From positions 53,440,837 through 53,504,836 of the forward strand of contig CM069438.1 of assembly GCA_035610365.1 (NCBI GenBank): a stretch of DNA of 64,000 nt. The letters are read 5' to 3'. Below, in pieces: positions 12,301 to 23,821 of this stretch (the first letter of the stretch is position 1; each line of letters starts with the position of its first letter). The position numbers were made by a program, and so were the translations under genes. The notes beneath the pieces are model-generated. The model saw nothing but the letters and a program-made list of their open reading frames with translations. It was not told where the DNA came from and searched no databases. The DNA comes from Aquatica leii. Its lineage: Eukaryota; Arthropoda; Insecta; Coleoptera; Lampyridae.

Positions 12301-15234
12301 AAGACCAAAAAAAATTAAAGTAAAAACAAAACAATTAAAAAAAATTTTTTTTAAATAATTTTTCATATGATATAGACTTAGTTCATAACAAAAATTTTGG
12401 TAAAACAGACAAATCAGTCGCAAATTGGTAAATTAAAAAAAGTTGAAAATACAGATTAAAAAATCTAAAAACCAAAGAATCAGAAGAAACATCAAAAAAC
12501 CGAAACAAAATTTGACCTACTGCTGTTACCTTCTTGAGAGATTTTTTTCTAACCTACTGTAATAAAAATTTGAAACCGAAATAAACAGTAAAATGGCGAA
12601 TAAAAAAAGAGAAAATAATTATTTAAAAAATACCTAAAAATGACTCAAGGAATAGCTAAAAATCAAAAAACTAAAAAAATGTGTTTCCTGTTTTTGGCAC
12701 GATCTTAACTGATGTCAAAACACTTAGGTTAGTGCAAAGAAACTTTCTAAAAAAAGCTACATTTAAAAAGACCAGAGGAAAGCAAAGTCTAAAAAATATG
12801 TTCTAAAAAAGAAAAAAAATGTTTTTTATGCTTAATATACACTTGGTTCATGACAAAATGTTGCCAAAAAATGTACAAAACCAAGAATACTGTACTGTAA
12901 GTAGTAGAAAATTGAAACAATAAAAAAAACTAGAAAACAAGCTTAATGTGCCAAACAATAATTACTAAATCCAAAGCAAAACCAAAAAACAAAATGTGAC
13001 TTAGTGTTTTTGGTATCATCTTAGTTAATATCGAACACATTCCAAAACTAAGTGCAAAGAAAATCAGACAACGTTTAAAACCAGTCCAAGACGTTTAAAA
13101 CAAGTCGAGTTCAAGTGGAGTATTTTGGCATAGCACATGTCGCCCAAAATTTGGCCAACTAAAAACTAAAAAAAATTGCAATATGCAAAAAAACAGAAAA
13201 ACAAAAATAAAGTCTAAAAAATACGTTTCAAAAAAGGAAAGAAAAATAAGTTTTACTATACTTACTTACTTAATATAGACTTGGTTCATGACAAAAATTG
13301 CCAAAAAAAGATCCAAGACAAAGTATAATTTGAATTTTTTTTTATTTACTGATGTAGAAAATTAAAACAATAAAAAAATTAAAGAAGGAAAAAATAGAAA
13401 ATAAACATTAAAAAAAACTTAAAAATGTGCAAAACAATAACTACTAAATCCAAAGCAAAAACCAAAAAACAAAATATGACTTTGTGTTTTTGGCATCATC
13501 TTAATTGATACCAAACACATTCCAAAACTAAGTACAAAGAAAATCAGACAACGTTTAAAACCAGTCCAGTTCAAGACGTTTAAAACCAGGTCGCGATTTT
13601 GGCATAGCGCATGCCGCCAAAATTTGGCAAATTAAAAACTATAGAAAATTGTAAAATTAAAAAAATCACAGAAAAACAAAAATTAAGTGTAAAAAATATG
13701 TTCTAAAAAAGCATAGAAAAATAGTTTTTACTATACTTACTAAATATAGACTTGGTTCATGACAAAAATTGCCACAAAAAGATCCAAGACAAAGTATAAT
13801 TAGAATTTTTTTTTATTTACTGATGTAGAAAATTAAAACAATAAAAAAATTAAAGAAAAAAATAGAAAATAAACATTTAAAAAAACTTAAAAATGTGCGA
13901 AACACTAACTACTAAATCCAAAGCAAAAACCAAAAAACCAAATTTGACTTGGTGTTTTTGGCATCATCTTAATTGATACCAAACGCATTCCAAAACTAAG
14001 TGCAAAGAAAATCAGACAAAGTTTAAAACCAGTCCAGTTCAAGACGTTTAAAACCAGGTCGCGATTTTGGCATAGCGCATGTCGCCAAAATTTGGCAAAT
14101 TAAAAACTATAGAAAATTGTAAAATTAAAAAAATCACAAAAAAACAAAAATTAAGTGTAAAAAATATGTTCTAAAAACGCATAGAAAAATAGTTTTTACT
14201 ATACTTACTAAATATAGACTTGGTTCATGACAAAAATTGCCAAAAAAAAGATCCAAGACAAAGTATAATTAGATTTTTTTTATTTACTGCTGTAGAAAAT
14301 TAAAACAATAAAAAAAATTTGCGAAGAAAAAAATAGAAAATAAACATTAAAAAAAACTTAAAAATGTGCGAAACAATAACTACTAAATCCAAAGCAAAAA
14401 CCAAAAAACAAAATATGACTTGGTGTTTTTGGCATCATCTTAATCGATACCAAACACATTCCAAAACTAAGTACAAAAAAAATCAGACGTTTAAAACCAG
14501 TCTAGTCCAAGAAGTTTAAAAGCAGTCGCGATCAAAAAGTGTATTTTGGCATAGCACATGTCGCCCAAAATTTGAGAAATTAAAAACTATAGAAAATTGC
14601 AATATGTAAAAAACCACAGAAAAACAAAAATGAAGTCTAAACAATACGTTTTATAAAAGGAAAAAAATACGTTTTACTATACTTACTTACTTAACATAGA
14701 CTTGGTTCATGACAAAAATTGCCAAAAAAAGATCCAAGACAAAGTATAATTAGAATTTTTTTTTATTTACTGATGTAGAAAATTAAAACAATAAAAAAAT
14801 TAAAGAAGAAAAAAATTGAAAATAAACATTAAAAAAAGCTTAAAAATGTGCGAATCAACTACTAAATCCAAAGCAAAACCAAAAAACAAAATATGACTTG
14901 TGTGACTTGAGTGTTTTCGGCATCATAGTTGATATCAAATACATTCCAAAACTAAGTGCAAAGAAAATCATAAAACGTTTAAAACCAGTCTAGTCCAAGA
15001 CGTTTAAAATCAGTCGCGATCAAAAAGTGTATTTTGGCATAGCACATGTCGCCAAAATTTGGCAAATTAAAAACTATAGAGAAGTTCAAAATTTAAAAAA
15101 AAACAGAAAAATAAAAATGAAGTCTAAAAAACATGTTCTAAAAAACATAGAAAAATGCTTTTTACTCTACATAGTATAGACTTGGTTCATAACAAAAATT
15201 GCTAAAATAAGGTCCAAAACAATGAATAATTAGA

Positions 15235-15466
15235 ATGATTATAAGCGACTTTCGGCTTAGACCGCGTTGTAGTTAAACACCCAGACTTAGGCTTGGTCCT
15301 AATCTCTCCTTGAGAGCCAAAACAAGAAGTAGAACTTAGTCTTTGCCGTATTGTCGTTCGTGAACCCAAACAAACTGACGTAAATGTCACTGTTTAACTA
15401 CGACGCGGTCTAAGCCGAAAGTCGCTTAAAATCATAACCATAACAACCGCAAAAGCTTAAGATTCT
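15235..15466. mobile_element. Short inverted-repeat element (MITE-like)
   Basis: 44-bp terminal arms at 15235-15278 and 15392-15435 are inverted complements with two mismatches. The core of the arm is 'aagcgactttcggcttagac'. The element interrupts a satellite 2 unit. The 10-bp word 'aataattaga' flanks it directly at 15225-15234 and 15467-15476, which suggests a 9-10-bp target duplication of the Mutator kind. The right duplication lies 31 bp beyond the right arm, however, so the true right end is uncertain. No coding capacity. Confidence 0.7.
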
Positions 15467-16074
15467 AATAATTAGATTTTTTTTTTACTGTAGTATAAAA
15501 TTGAAACGATAAGAAAAACTAGCAAAAAAAACATTAAAAAAACCTTAAAAATGGTCCAAACCATAACCACTAAATCCAAAACAAAACAAAATATGACTTA
15601 GTGTTTTCGGCATCATCTCACTTAAGATAGACTTGGTTCATGACAAAAATTAACAAAAAAAGATCAAAGACAAAGAATATTTTTTTATTTATTTACTGTA
15701 GTAGAAAACTCAAACAGAATAAAAAAAAACTAGCGAAGAAAAAACTAGAAAACAAACATTAACAAAGCTTAAAAATGTGTCAAATAATAACTACTAAATC
15801 CAAAGCAAAATCAAAAAACAAAATATGACAGTGTTTTCGGCATCATCTCATTTAATATAGACTTGGTTCATGACAAAAATTGCCAAAAAAAGATTCAAAA
15901 CAAAGAATAATTAGAAACAAATGTTTTCTATTTACTGTAGTAGAAAATTCAAAAAGAATTTAAAAAAAAACTAGCCAAGAAAAAACTAGAAAACAAACAT
16001 TACAAAAAGCTTAAAAACGTGTCAAATAATAACTACTAAATCCAAAGCAAAATCAAAAAACAAAATCTGACTTA

Positions 16075-16248
16075 GGCCCAGTTGTACAATCATGGTTTCA
16101 ACTACGGTTTAACTAAACTTGGTTTAAGTTTAAAATTCTATCATATTATTGGTCAGCACAAAACTGTCAACCAATAATATGACAGCATTTCGAAATTAAA
16201 CGAAGGTTAGTTAAACTGTAGTTTAAACCATGATTGTACAACTGACCC
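16075..16248. mobile_element. 174-bp fold-back MITE, PIF/Harbinger-like
   Basis: Terminal arms of about 47 bp pair over almost their whole length; the left arm begins 'ggcccagttgtacaatcatg' and the right arm ends '...caactgaccc'. A nested inner palindrome ('catattattggt' / 'accaataatatg') makes the whole element a long hairpin. It splits the satellite motif 'gacttagtgttttt' and duplicates the trinucleotide TTA (16072-16074 and 16249-16251). A TTA/TAA target duplication with GG-starting ends is typical of PIF/Harbinger non-autonomous elements. The family assignment is inference; insertion and duplication are seen directly. Confidence 0.85.
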
Positions 16249-19200
16249 TTAGTGTTTTTGGCATCATCTTAGTTAATATCGAACACATTCCAAAGCTAAG
16301 TGCAAAGAAAATCAGACAACGTTTAAAACTAGTCCAGTCCAAGACGTTTAAAACCAATCGAGTTTAAAAAGTGTATTTTGGCATTGCACATGTCGCCAAA
16401 ATTTGGCAAATTAAAAACTATAGAAAATTGCAAAATATAAAAAAAAACACAGAAAAACAAAACTGAAGTCTAAATAATATGTTCTAAAAATTCATAGATA
16501 AATACCTTTTACTATACTTCATATAGACTTGGTTCATGACAAAAATTGTCAAAAACAATCCAAAACAAAGAATAATTAGAAATATTTTTTTTATTTACTG
16601 TAGTAGAAAATTGAAACTAAATAAAAAACAAACTGGCATTAAAAAACCTAAAAAATCTACCAAGAAATTATTTCTAAATCCAAAACAAAACCAAAAACCA
16701 AATTTGTCTTAGTGTTTTTGGCACCACCTTGTTTGATGCCAAACACTTGCCAAAACTAAGTGCAAAAAATCAGACCAGTTTTAAAAGCAGTCGAGGTTAA
16801 AAAGTTTATTTTGGCATTGCACATGTCGCCAAAATTTGGCAAATTAAAAACTATAGAAAATTGCAACATGTAAAAAAACACAAAAAAACAAAACTAAAGT
16901 CTAAAAAATATGTTCTAAAAAAGCATAGAAAAATACTTTTTACTATACTTAATATAGACTTGATTCATGACAAAAATTGCCAAAAAAAGAACAAAACAAA
17001 AAATAATTAGAAATGATTTTTTTTATTTACTGTAGTAGAAAATTGAAACTGAATCCAAAACAAACTGGCGAAGGAAAAAATTAGAGAAGATACATTTAAA
17101 AAGCCTAAGAATCTACCAAAAAATTATTTCTATTTCCAAAGCAAAGCCAAAAACCAAATTTGTCTTAGTGTTTTTGGCACCATCTTGTTTGATGTCAAAC
17201 ACTTGCCAAAACTAAGTGCAAAAAAATTTGACAACTTTTAAAAACCGTCGAGGATAAAAAGTGTATTTTGGCATTGCACATGTCGCCAAAATTTGGCAAA
17301 TTAAAAACTAGAAAATTGCAATAATTTAAAAAAAAACAAAAACAAAAATGAAGTAAATAATGTTTTAAAAAAGGATAGAAAAATACTTTTTACTATACTT
17401 CATATAGACTTGGTTCATGACAAAAATTGCCAAAAAAGGTGCAAAACAAAGAATAATTAGAAATATTTTTTTTTATTTAGTGTAGTAGAAAATTGAAACT
17501 GAATAAAAAACAAACTGGTGAAGAAAAAACTAGAGAAAAAGCATTAAAAAAAACTAAAAATCTAATAAAAAATTATTTCCAAATCCAAAGTAAAACCAAA
17601 TTTGTCTTACTGTTTTTGGCACCATCTTGTTTGATGCCAAAACTAAGTGCAAAAAATTAGACAACTTTTAAAAGCAGTCGAGTTCAAAAAGTGTATTTTG
17701 GCATTGCACATGCCGCCAAAATTTGGCAAATTAAAAACTATAAAAAATTGCAACATGTAAAAAACCACAAAAAAACAAAACTAAAGTCTAAAAAATATGT
17801 TCTAAAAAAGCATAAAAAAATACTTTTTACTATACTTAATATAGACTTGATTCATGACAAAAATTGCCAAAAAAGGAACAAAACAAAAAATAATTAGAAA
17901 TTATTTTTTTTTTATTTACTGTAGTAGAAAATTGAAACTGAATCAAAAACAAACTAGCGAAGGAAAAAATTAGAGAAGATACATTTAAAAAACCTAAAGA
18001 ATCTACCAAAAAATTATTTCTATTTCCAAAGCAAAGCCAAAAACCAAATTTGTCTTAGTGTTTTTGGCACCATCTTGTTTGATGTCAAACACTTGCCAAA
18101 ACTAAGTGCAAAAAAATTGAACAACTTTTAAAAGTAGTCGAGGTTAAAAAGTGTATTTTGGCATTGCACATGCCGCCTAAATTTGGCAAACTAAAAACTA
18201 GAAAATTGCAAAATTTAAAAAAAAAACAAAAACAAAAATGAAGTAGAAAATATGTTTTAAAAAAGCATAGAAAAATACTTTTTACTATACTTCATATAGA
18301 CTTGGTTCATGACAAAAATTGCCAAAAAAGGTGCAAAACAAAGAATAATTAGAATTTTTTTTTTATTTACTGTAGTAGAAAATTGAAACTGAATCAAAAA
18401 CAAACTAGCGAAGGAAAAAATTAGAGAAGATACATTTAAAAAACCTAAAGAATCTACCAAAAAATTATTTCTATTTCCAAAGCAAAGCCAAAAACCAAAT
18501 TTGTCTTAGTGTTTTTGGCACCATCTTGTTTGATGTCAAACACTTGCCAAAACTAAGTGCAAAAAAATTGAACAACTTTTAAAAGCAGTCGAGTTTAAAA
18601 AGTGTATTTTGGCATTGCAAATGCCGCCAAAATTTGGCAAATTAAAAACTATAAAAAATTGCAACATGTAAAAAACCACAAAAAAACAAAACTAAAGTCT
18701 AAAAAATATGTTCTAAAAAAGCATAGATAAATACTTTTTACTATACTTAATACAAACTTGGTTCATAACAAAAATTGCCAAAAAAAGGTCCAAAACAAAG
18801 AATTAGAAATATTTTTTTTAATTTATTGTAGTAGAAAATTGAAACTGAATAAAAAACAAACTGGCGCGGCGGAAAAAATAAGAAAAGACATTTAAAAAAT
18901 CTACCAAAAAATTTCTAAATCCAAAGCAAAACCAAAAACCAAATTTGTCTAGTGTTTTTGACACGAGCTTGTTTGATGTCAGAACACTTACCCAAATTAA
19001 GCGCAAAAAAATCAGACAACAAGCGGTCGAGTTCAAAAAGCACTTCGGCGTTGCTCCTTGGCAAAATATTGCAATTAAAAATGTAAAAGTCAATAAAAAA
19101 AAATCGGTAGTTTTTCCTTTGATATATCCATGGTTTATGCCAAGATCCAAAATATAACAAAAATAAATCAATACGAAAAAAATTATTAAAAAACACAATA

Positions 19201-19900
19201 AGATTTGAAACTAAATAAAAAACAAATTGGCACAAAAAAAAGAAAATAAAGTTTTTGAAACACCTAAAAATGTACTAAAGATTAGCTAAATCCGCAGCAA
19301 AATAAAAAACCAAACAAAATATTTTTCGTGTTTTTGGCACCATCTTGTTTGACGTGAAACACTTCCCAAAACTAAGTCCAAAGAAAAGAACTTTTTAAGC
19401 TTTGTTTATGTCAAGATCTTGTTAAAAAAGGATCCAAAATACAATAAAATATAATTCCAAATAGAAAAAAAAAATTTAATGAATACAAAAATAAAAAGCA
19501 AATCCAAATCAAAACCAAAACCACAATTTGACTTAGCATTTTTGGCACCACCTTGATCTCAAACATTTGCCAAAACGAAGTGCAAAGGTTCAGTCTACGT
19601 TTAGAACTAGTCGAATCCAAGAAACGTTACCAAAATTTTGCAAATTAAACACTATAAAAAGTAACATGTAAAAAAGACAGGAAAAAAAATATCTAGTTTT
19701 CAAAAAAAAGGAAAGATAAAAACTTTTTACTATATGCCAAAAAAAGATCCAAAACAAATAATTTTAAATCAGATTTTTTTTTATTTACTGTGGTAGAAAA
19801 TTAAAAGTGAATAAAAAACAAAAGAACAGACAATAAAAATCCACCAAAAAACAACTACTGAATCCAAAACAAAACCAAAAAACAAAATTTTACACCATCT

Positions 19901-21424
19901 TTCTGTTCGTACGTACAACCTGACACATAGAAAATAGGCAAACATCTAACATGTCAAAACTGTAAGAATCACCAGGATACGATTGAAAAACTTCAAAAAA
20001 TCATCACCATACTTCAACTTAAGAAAATCATTTTCTCTACAATGTACAAATCCGAGTTAGAAAAACTATAGGACGAATCTACAAATCAAAGAAGGCGTTT
20101 AAAATACGTCACAACATAGAAGACGATTGAAACAAGTGAAACATCCTCAAGGCTTTTATTTTAATTTGAAAAAAAAACGCTTTCTTTGATACGAGTTTCA
20201 AAATATCCAAAATTACATCCACTTTAATACAATAAAATTTCGGTACTCACCGAATCGCGTTGTAATCGAACCACCCTGTACACGACATACCAGATAAACA
20301 TTAAACAAGTCGTAACCTGTTGAAGAATCCCAGGAAACTCAATAACCTCAAACGCTTATCAATACAAAATGTAACAGGAAATGTTTAAACGTATCAAATT
20401 TAGAATTTAAATAAAAAATTACGGTTTCCCTTTGGCGACGACAGGAAATGAAGAAGTTCATTTCGAAAGCAGTCATTCACACTACGTTAAAGAGAAGGTA
20501 GTTTTGAGCGGATAACACACCTGATTTACATATAGCTACAAAACGAAAAAAAAATCATCAATCAAAACGTACTCTCACGACGAACGATAGTAAAATCGCG
20601 CACAAAGAAACTGCGTATTAAATCCCGGGGACAGTTTATTCTAAAATTGTTTGTACCTACACGAATATTCGAACCGATACGTACAAATAAACAAAATACT
20701 TAGCGTAAAAAACCATTACGTCATACTTACTTTTAACACCAAGATGACTATTAATTACACTACAATTAAACTATCGTTAATACACTTTTTATGCACTCAA
20801 AACACTCGGTTAATCGCAAACACTCTTAATTATTTAAAATATTTACGCTGAATTTCCTAAAAATGTGCTGATATAAATAATAGGTGCAGCTGACATATCA
20901 ATGCAACACCAGTACTGCCAACGTAACAACTGCGCGTATTAAAAAAAACTATAGTGAATGAATGAGTTACGCTAGCGTGGGATAATCGCTCTAATTCGCT
21001 TCTTTCATACGGAGTAACAGGTTTCGGTCCCGACTACACGATAAGATAGTCATCAATTCATTCATAAATATTTATCGCACTATTTTTAGCGATAAAACTG
21101 ATTACATTATCGATTTTAGGTCTTGTAATAAACGACTTTGAAAGAACCACAAGAAGTCTTATCGCAAAAACGCAGTTTGGGGTACTTTTCTCAATCAAAT
21201 CGAATGAATTCGCCAACTTCGATCACGTACTACAGATTGAATCTTTCATGTGACGTCATAATCCATATCGAAATTATATCTTAAATTTTTCTCTAGGCGC
21301 TTAGATATTAAAACTGGCAGCCATTTATATAGACAGTGACGTCATTACTACATCAAACTATTAACGCACCAACGAATCCTAATAAAAAGAAACTACAAAT
21401 ACTTGTTTTTATTTTAAAATCCAA
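19901..21424. other. Gene-free spacer with two perfect CRE-type palindromes
   Basis: No coding region recognised. The octamer TGACGTCA (CREB/ATF-type site) occurs at 21251-21258 and 21337-21344. Minus-strand polyadenylation signal AATAAA (read as tttatt at 21408-21413) lies 12 nt beyond the AspRS stop codon. A short segment near 20270-20350 vaguely resembles one near 11580-11640, but too weakly to call a repeat family. Confidence 0.45.
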
Positions 21425-23194
21425 TTAAGGAGAAATACGTTTTGGGTCGCGAGGAAACATTGACGTTTTACGTATATTATCGAGACCTAAATAAAGCATC
21501 ACAACTCGTTCCAATCCAATCCCGCCTCCTGCATGCGGAGAACACCCGTACCTAAACGAATCGATGTACGCAGCTATTTTTTCAAGTTCTACCCGAAAAG
21601 AAAATTGTTAATGGTGGTTTTCAAAGTTTAGGACACGTACCTATTCCGTGATGTTTCGCCCTTTCGGTCAACAACTCCGGATCGTGGATACGTTGCGCGC
21701 CCGATGTAACTTCTTCTCCGCGCATGAACATGTCGTAGGAATTCGACAAGGTTTTATTTTCGGGATCGGGCATGGTATAGAAAGGTCTAACGGCTAACGG
21801 GTACTTGTCCAAAATGTAGAAATCGGTATCGTATTTTGCTTTCACCAAACGACCCAACAGCTTCTCAGCCGGCGTGCTTAAGTCATCTTCAGGACCGATC
21901 TCAACACCGGCTTCCGCTAACATCGCACGCCCATCGTTATACTGCAACACCAAAGGCGGGTCCAAGAACGTGAACGGTTCAACCAAAAACTGGTTTCCAA
22001 CTATGTCGATCTCAGTGGCGAATTCGTCGCGTAGACCTTTAAAAATCGCGTTGAACATGTCTCCGATTGTTAGCATAACCTCGTGGTAATGGTAATGGAA
22101 CGCCATCTCCAGGTCGAGACCTGTGAACTCGGTTAAATGCCGATGCGTGTTGGAATCCTCCGCGCGGAAAACGGCACCAATAGTAAAAACTTTGCCAAAA
22201 TCGGCGGCGATTGCCATTTGTTTGTACAACTGAGGACTTTGGGCTAAATACGCCGAACCTAAACACCAGTTTTTGTATCAGTTTTTATAACGCTTTCGAC
22301 TTACCTTTAAAGTAACTGACAGTGAAGACATTCGCACCACCTTCCGAGGCAGCGGGTATTATTTTTGGTGTGTGAATTTCCACGAATCCTTTCTTTGTTA
22401 AAACGTCGCGAAATAACCGACATACTCCGGCTTCGATGCGAAAAATGGCTTGGTTAGCTGGTGTGCGTAAATCCAAAACGCGATTATCCAATCGGGTGTC
22501 TTGATTCACTCTGATGTTTAGACTGTCTGCGTCCTATTAAACACATAAAATCGTTTAACAGTTTCAAATTAGGGAGTCGTAAAAACCTCTTGCTTCTCGG
22601 GGCGACTGGCATCTTCTATCTGCAACGGTAACTGGGATGCAGCTACCGAAACCACCCAAATTTGAGAAACGACTAGTTCGATGTAACGCTGAGTACAACC
22701 CGCAACACCAGTACCTCCAACTTCCGAAACCATTGCTTCCACGTCCACGATACTCTCTTTCGATATGCTTAAATAAACGTAATAAATCACGTTTATAATA
22801 CGATTGTAACTTACTTGCTAGAGAACTTAACCATCATTTTCGAAACAGTCTCACACACGTTTACCAAAGCTTGAATTGTAAACTCCTGCTGTCGCAGCAC
22901 AATAAAGCATTGTTTACCACGTGCCCTCGCCGTGTGTAACCTACCACGAACCCAAACATTTGTACCGACTAAAGCTTTATCGATTTTAGCAACATCATGA
23001 AATTCGCGTTTCGGTGCTTGCGAATTCGATTGGATCAACGAAAAGTTGCCATATTTTCCAACAGACACATCCTCATCGACACTTGCTTCGGCCTGACTTT
23101 TTCTCTCAGTCTTTTTCGCCTTCTTAGCTTCTTTTTTAGACGCTTTTTTGCTGTCACCTTTTTGTGGAGTTTCTAAAGGATTATTTTCAACCAT
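21425..23194 (-). CDS. AspRS: Cytosolic aspartyl-tRNA synthetase
   Basis: Five exons: complement(22815..23194, 22587..22767, 22305..22533, 21641..22258, 21425..21588). All introns are GT-AG, 46-53 nt, and the joined frame is open for 523 residues; the human protein is 501. It charges tRNA-Asp with aspartate in the cytoplasm, as a class IIb synthetase and a member of the multisynthetase complex in animals. The first 40 residues are a Lys-rich extension, as in animal AspRS, likely helical and tRNA-binding. Next comes the OB-fold anticodon domain ([17 protein letters not shown]). Then the catalytic core follows, with motif 2 [15 protein letters not shown] and motif 3 GGGIGLERV near the C terminus, which ends DPKRISP. 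The donor of intron 2 (GAG|GTTTTT) is weak. The start ATG at 23194 gives the expected N terminus. It lies in tandem with, and 630 bp downstream of, the ENPP gene. Confidence 0.97.
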
Positions 23195-23821
23195 GGTTCT
23201 ATTACATCAGTCTCAGTTCCACTTCAGAACATAACCTCAAAGATAAAAGACAGTGTCCTTGTATTTTACGGTTGGCACCAACTAAAAAAACCATACAGGG
23301 TGATTCGAACTATTTCTTAGGATTCAAAATCTATGCAAAAAAGACTAGAATCTATTTATTTAAATAGACATTAATACATTTCGAATTATTAATAATTAAC
23401 AAAAATTAAAATTTCTTTACAATCGCTGCTAATACTTAGTGTCGTTGCTTTGGAATGGAATTTCATCACAACCACAAAAGAGGGACTTTAACCTACTTAA
23501 ATACCTAGAAAAACAACTAACGTTTTGATACGGCCACGCTCACTAAATGTGTCACACCTCGTTGTATAACCCTCCTCTCCAGGCATCACCACTTTGAGGC
23601 GTGACGACTCGGAACCCCTAAAGAATAATAACAACTTTATACAACATGTTAAGAGGATTACAATTTGCATTAAAATGGCAATAAAATAATTATTGTCGAA
23701 ACATGTACGTGCTTATTGCGAGACTGATAAGTGCGATTATTACAAAATATTAAAAGCACTTGCTGGATGATGAAGACTTTACGTTATCGGAGGGAATTTA
23801 AAACAATCACAGATACAAAAT
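23195..23821. other. Spacer between ENPP 3' end and AspRS 5' end
   Basis: Should hold the ENPP 3' UTR and the AspRS promoter/5' UTR, both read on the minus strand. I see no other gene. 'tacagggtgattcg' near 23295 resembles ends of common insect transposons but has no partner that I can find. Confidence 0.4.

Larger units (their letters stand above)
12300..19900. repeat. Satellite array 2, ~440-480-bp A-rich units
   Basis: The marker 'gacttggttcatgacaaaaa' recurs near 13278, 13750, 14217, 14700, 15178, 15860, 16525, 16955, 17406, 17845, 18300 and 18757 (some copies with a base change). Spacing is about 470-480 bp on the left and 430-460 bp on the right. Each unit has an A-rich backbone and two conserved symmetric segments: the palindrome 'gccaaaatttggc', and an inverted repeat built from 'cttagtgtttttggca' and 'tgccaaaactaag' around 'gtttgatgtcaaac' (for example 18054-18106). 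Ends are frayed: before 13000 and after 18950 the units are strongly diverged. Two inverted-repeat elements are inserted in it. Open frames inside are short and not conserved between units, so I treat the array as non-coding. Confidence 0.92.

Noticed and set aside
18818-19198. 126-codon Phe-rich minus-strand frame in satellite 2
   Set aside because: Product of A-rich satellite read on the T-rich strand; not open in neighbouring units.
20271-20290. 'accaccctgtaca' as a transposon end paired with 'tacagggtgattcg' at 23295
   Set aside because: The two lie on either side of a functional gene with no other shared sequence, so they are unrelated or chance.
21251-21344. CRE octamers as an enhancer
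   Set aside because: Two 8-bp matches 86 bp apart are suggestive but not enough to call a regulatory element; noted only in the spacer entry.
21874-22089. Open frame on the plus strand inside the AspRS exon
   Set aside because: Exact shadow of a strongly conserved synthetase exon on the other strand; no start context or domain.
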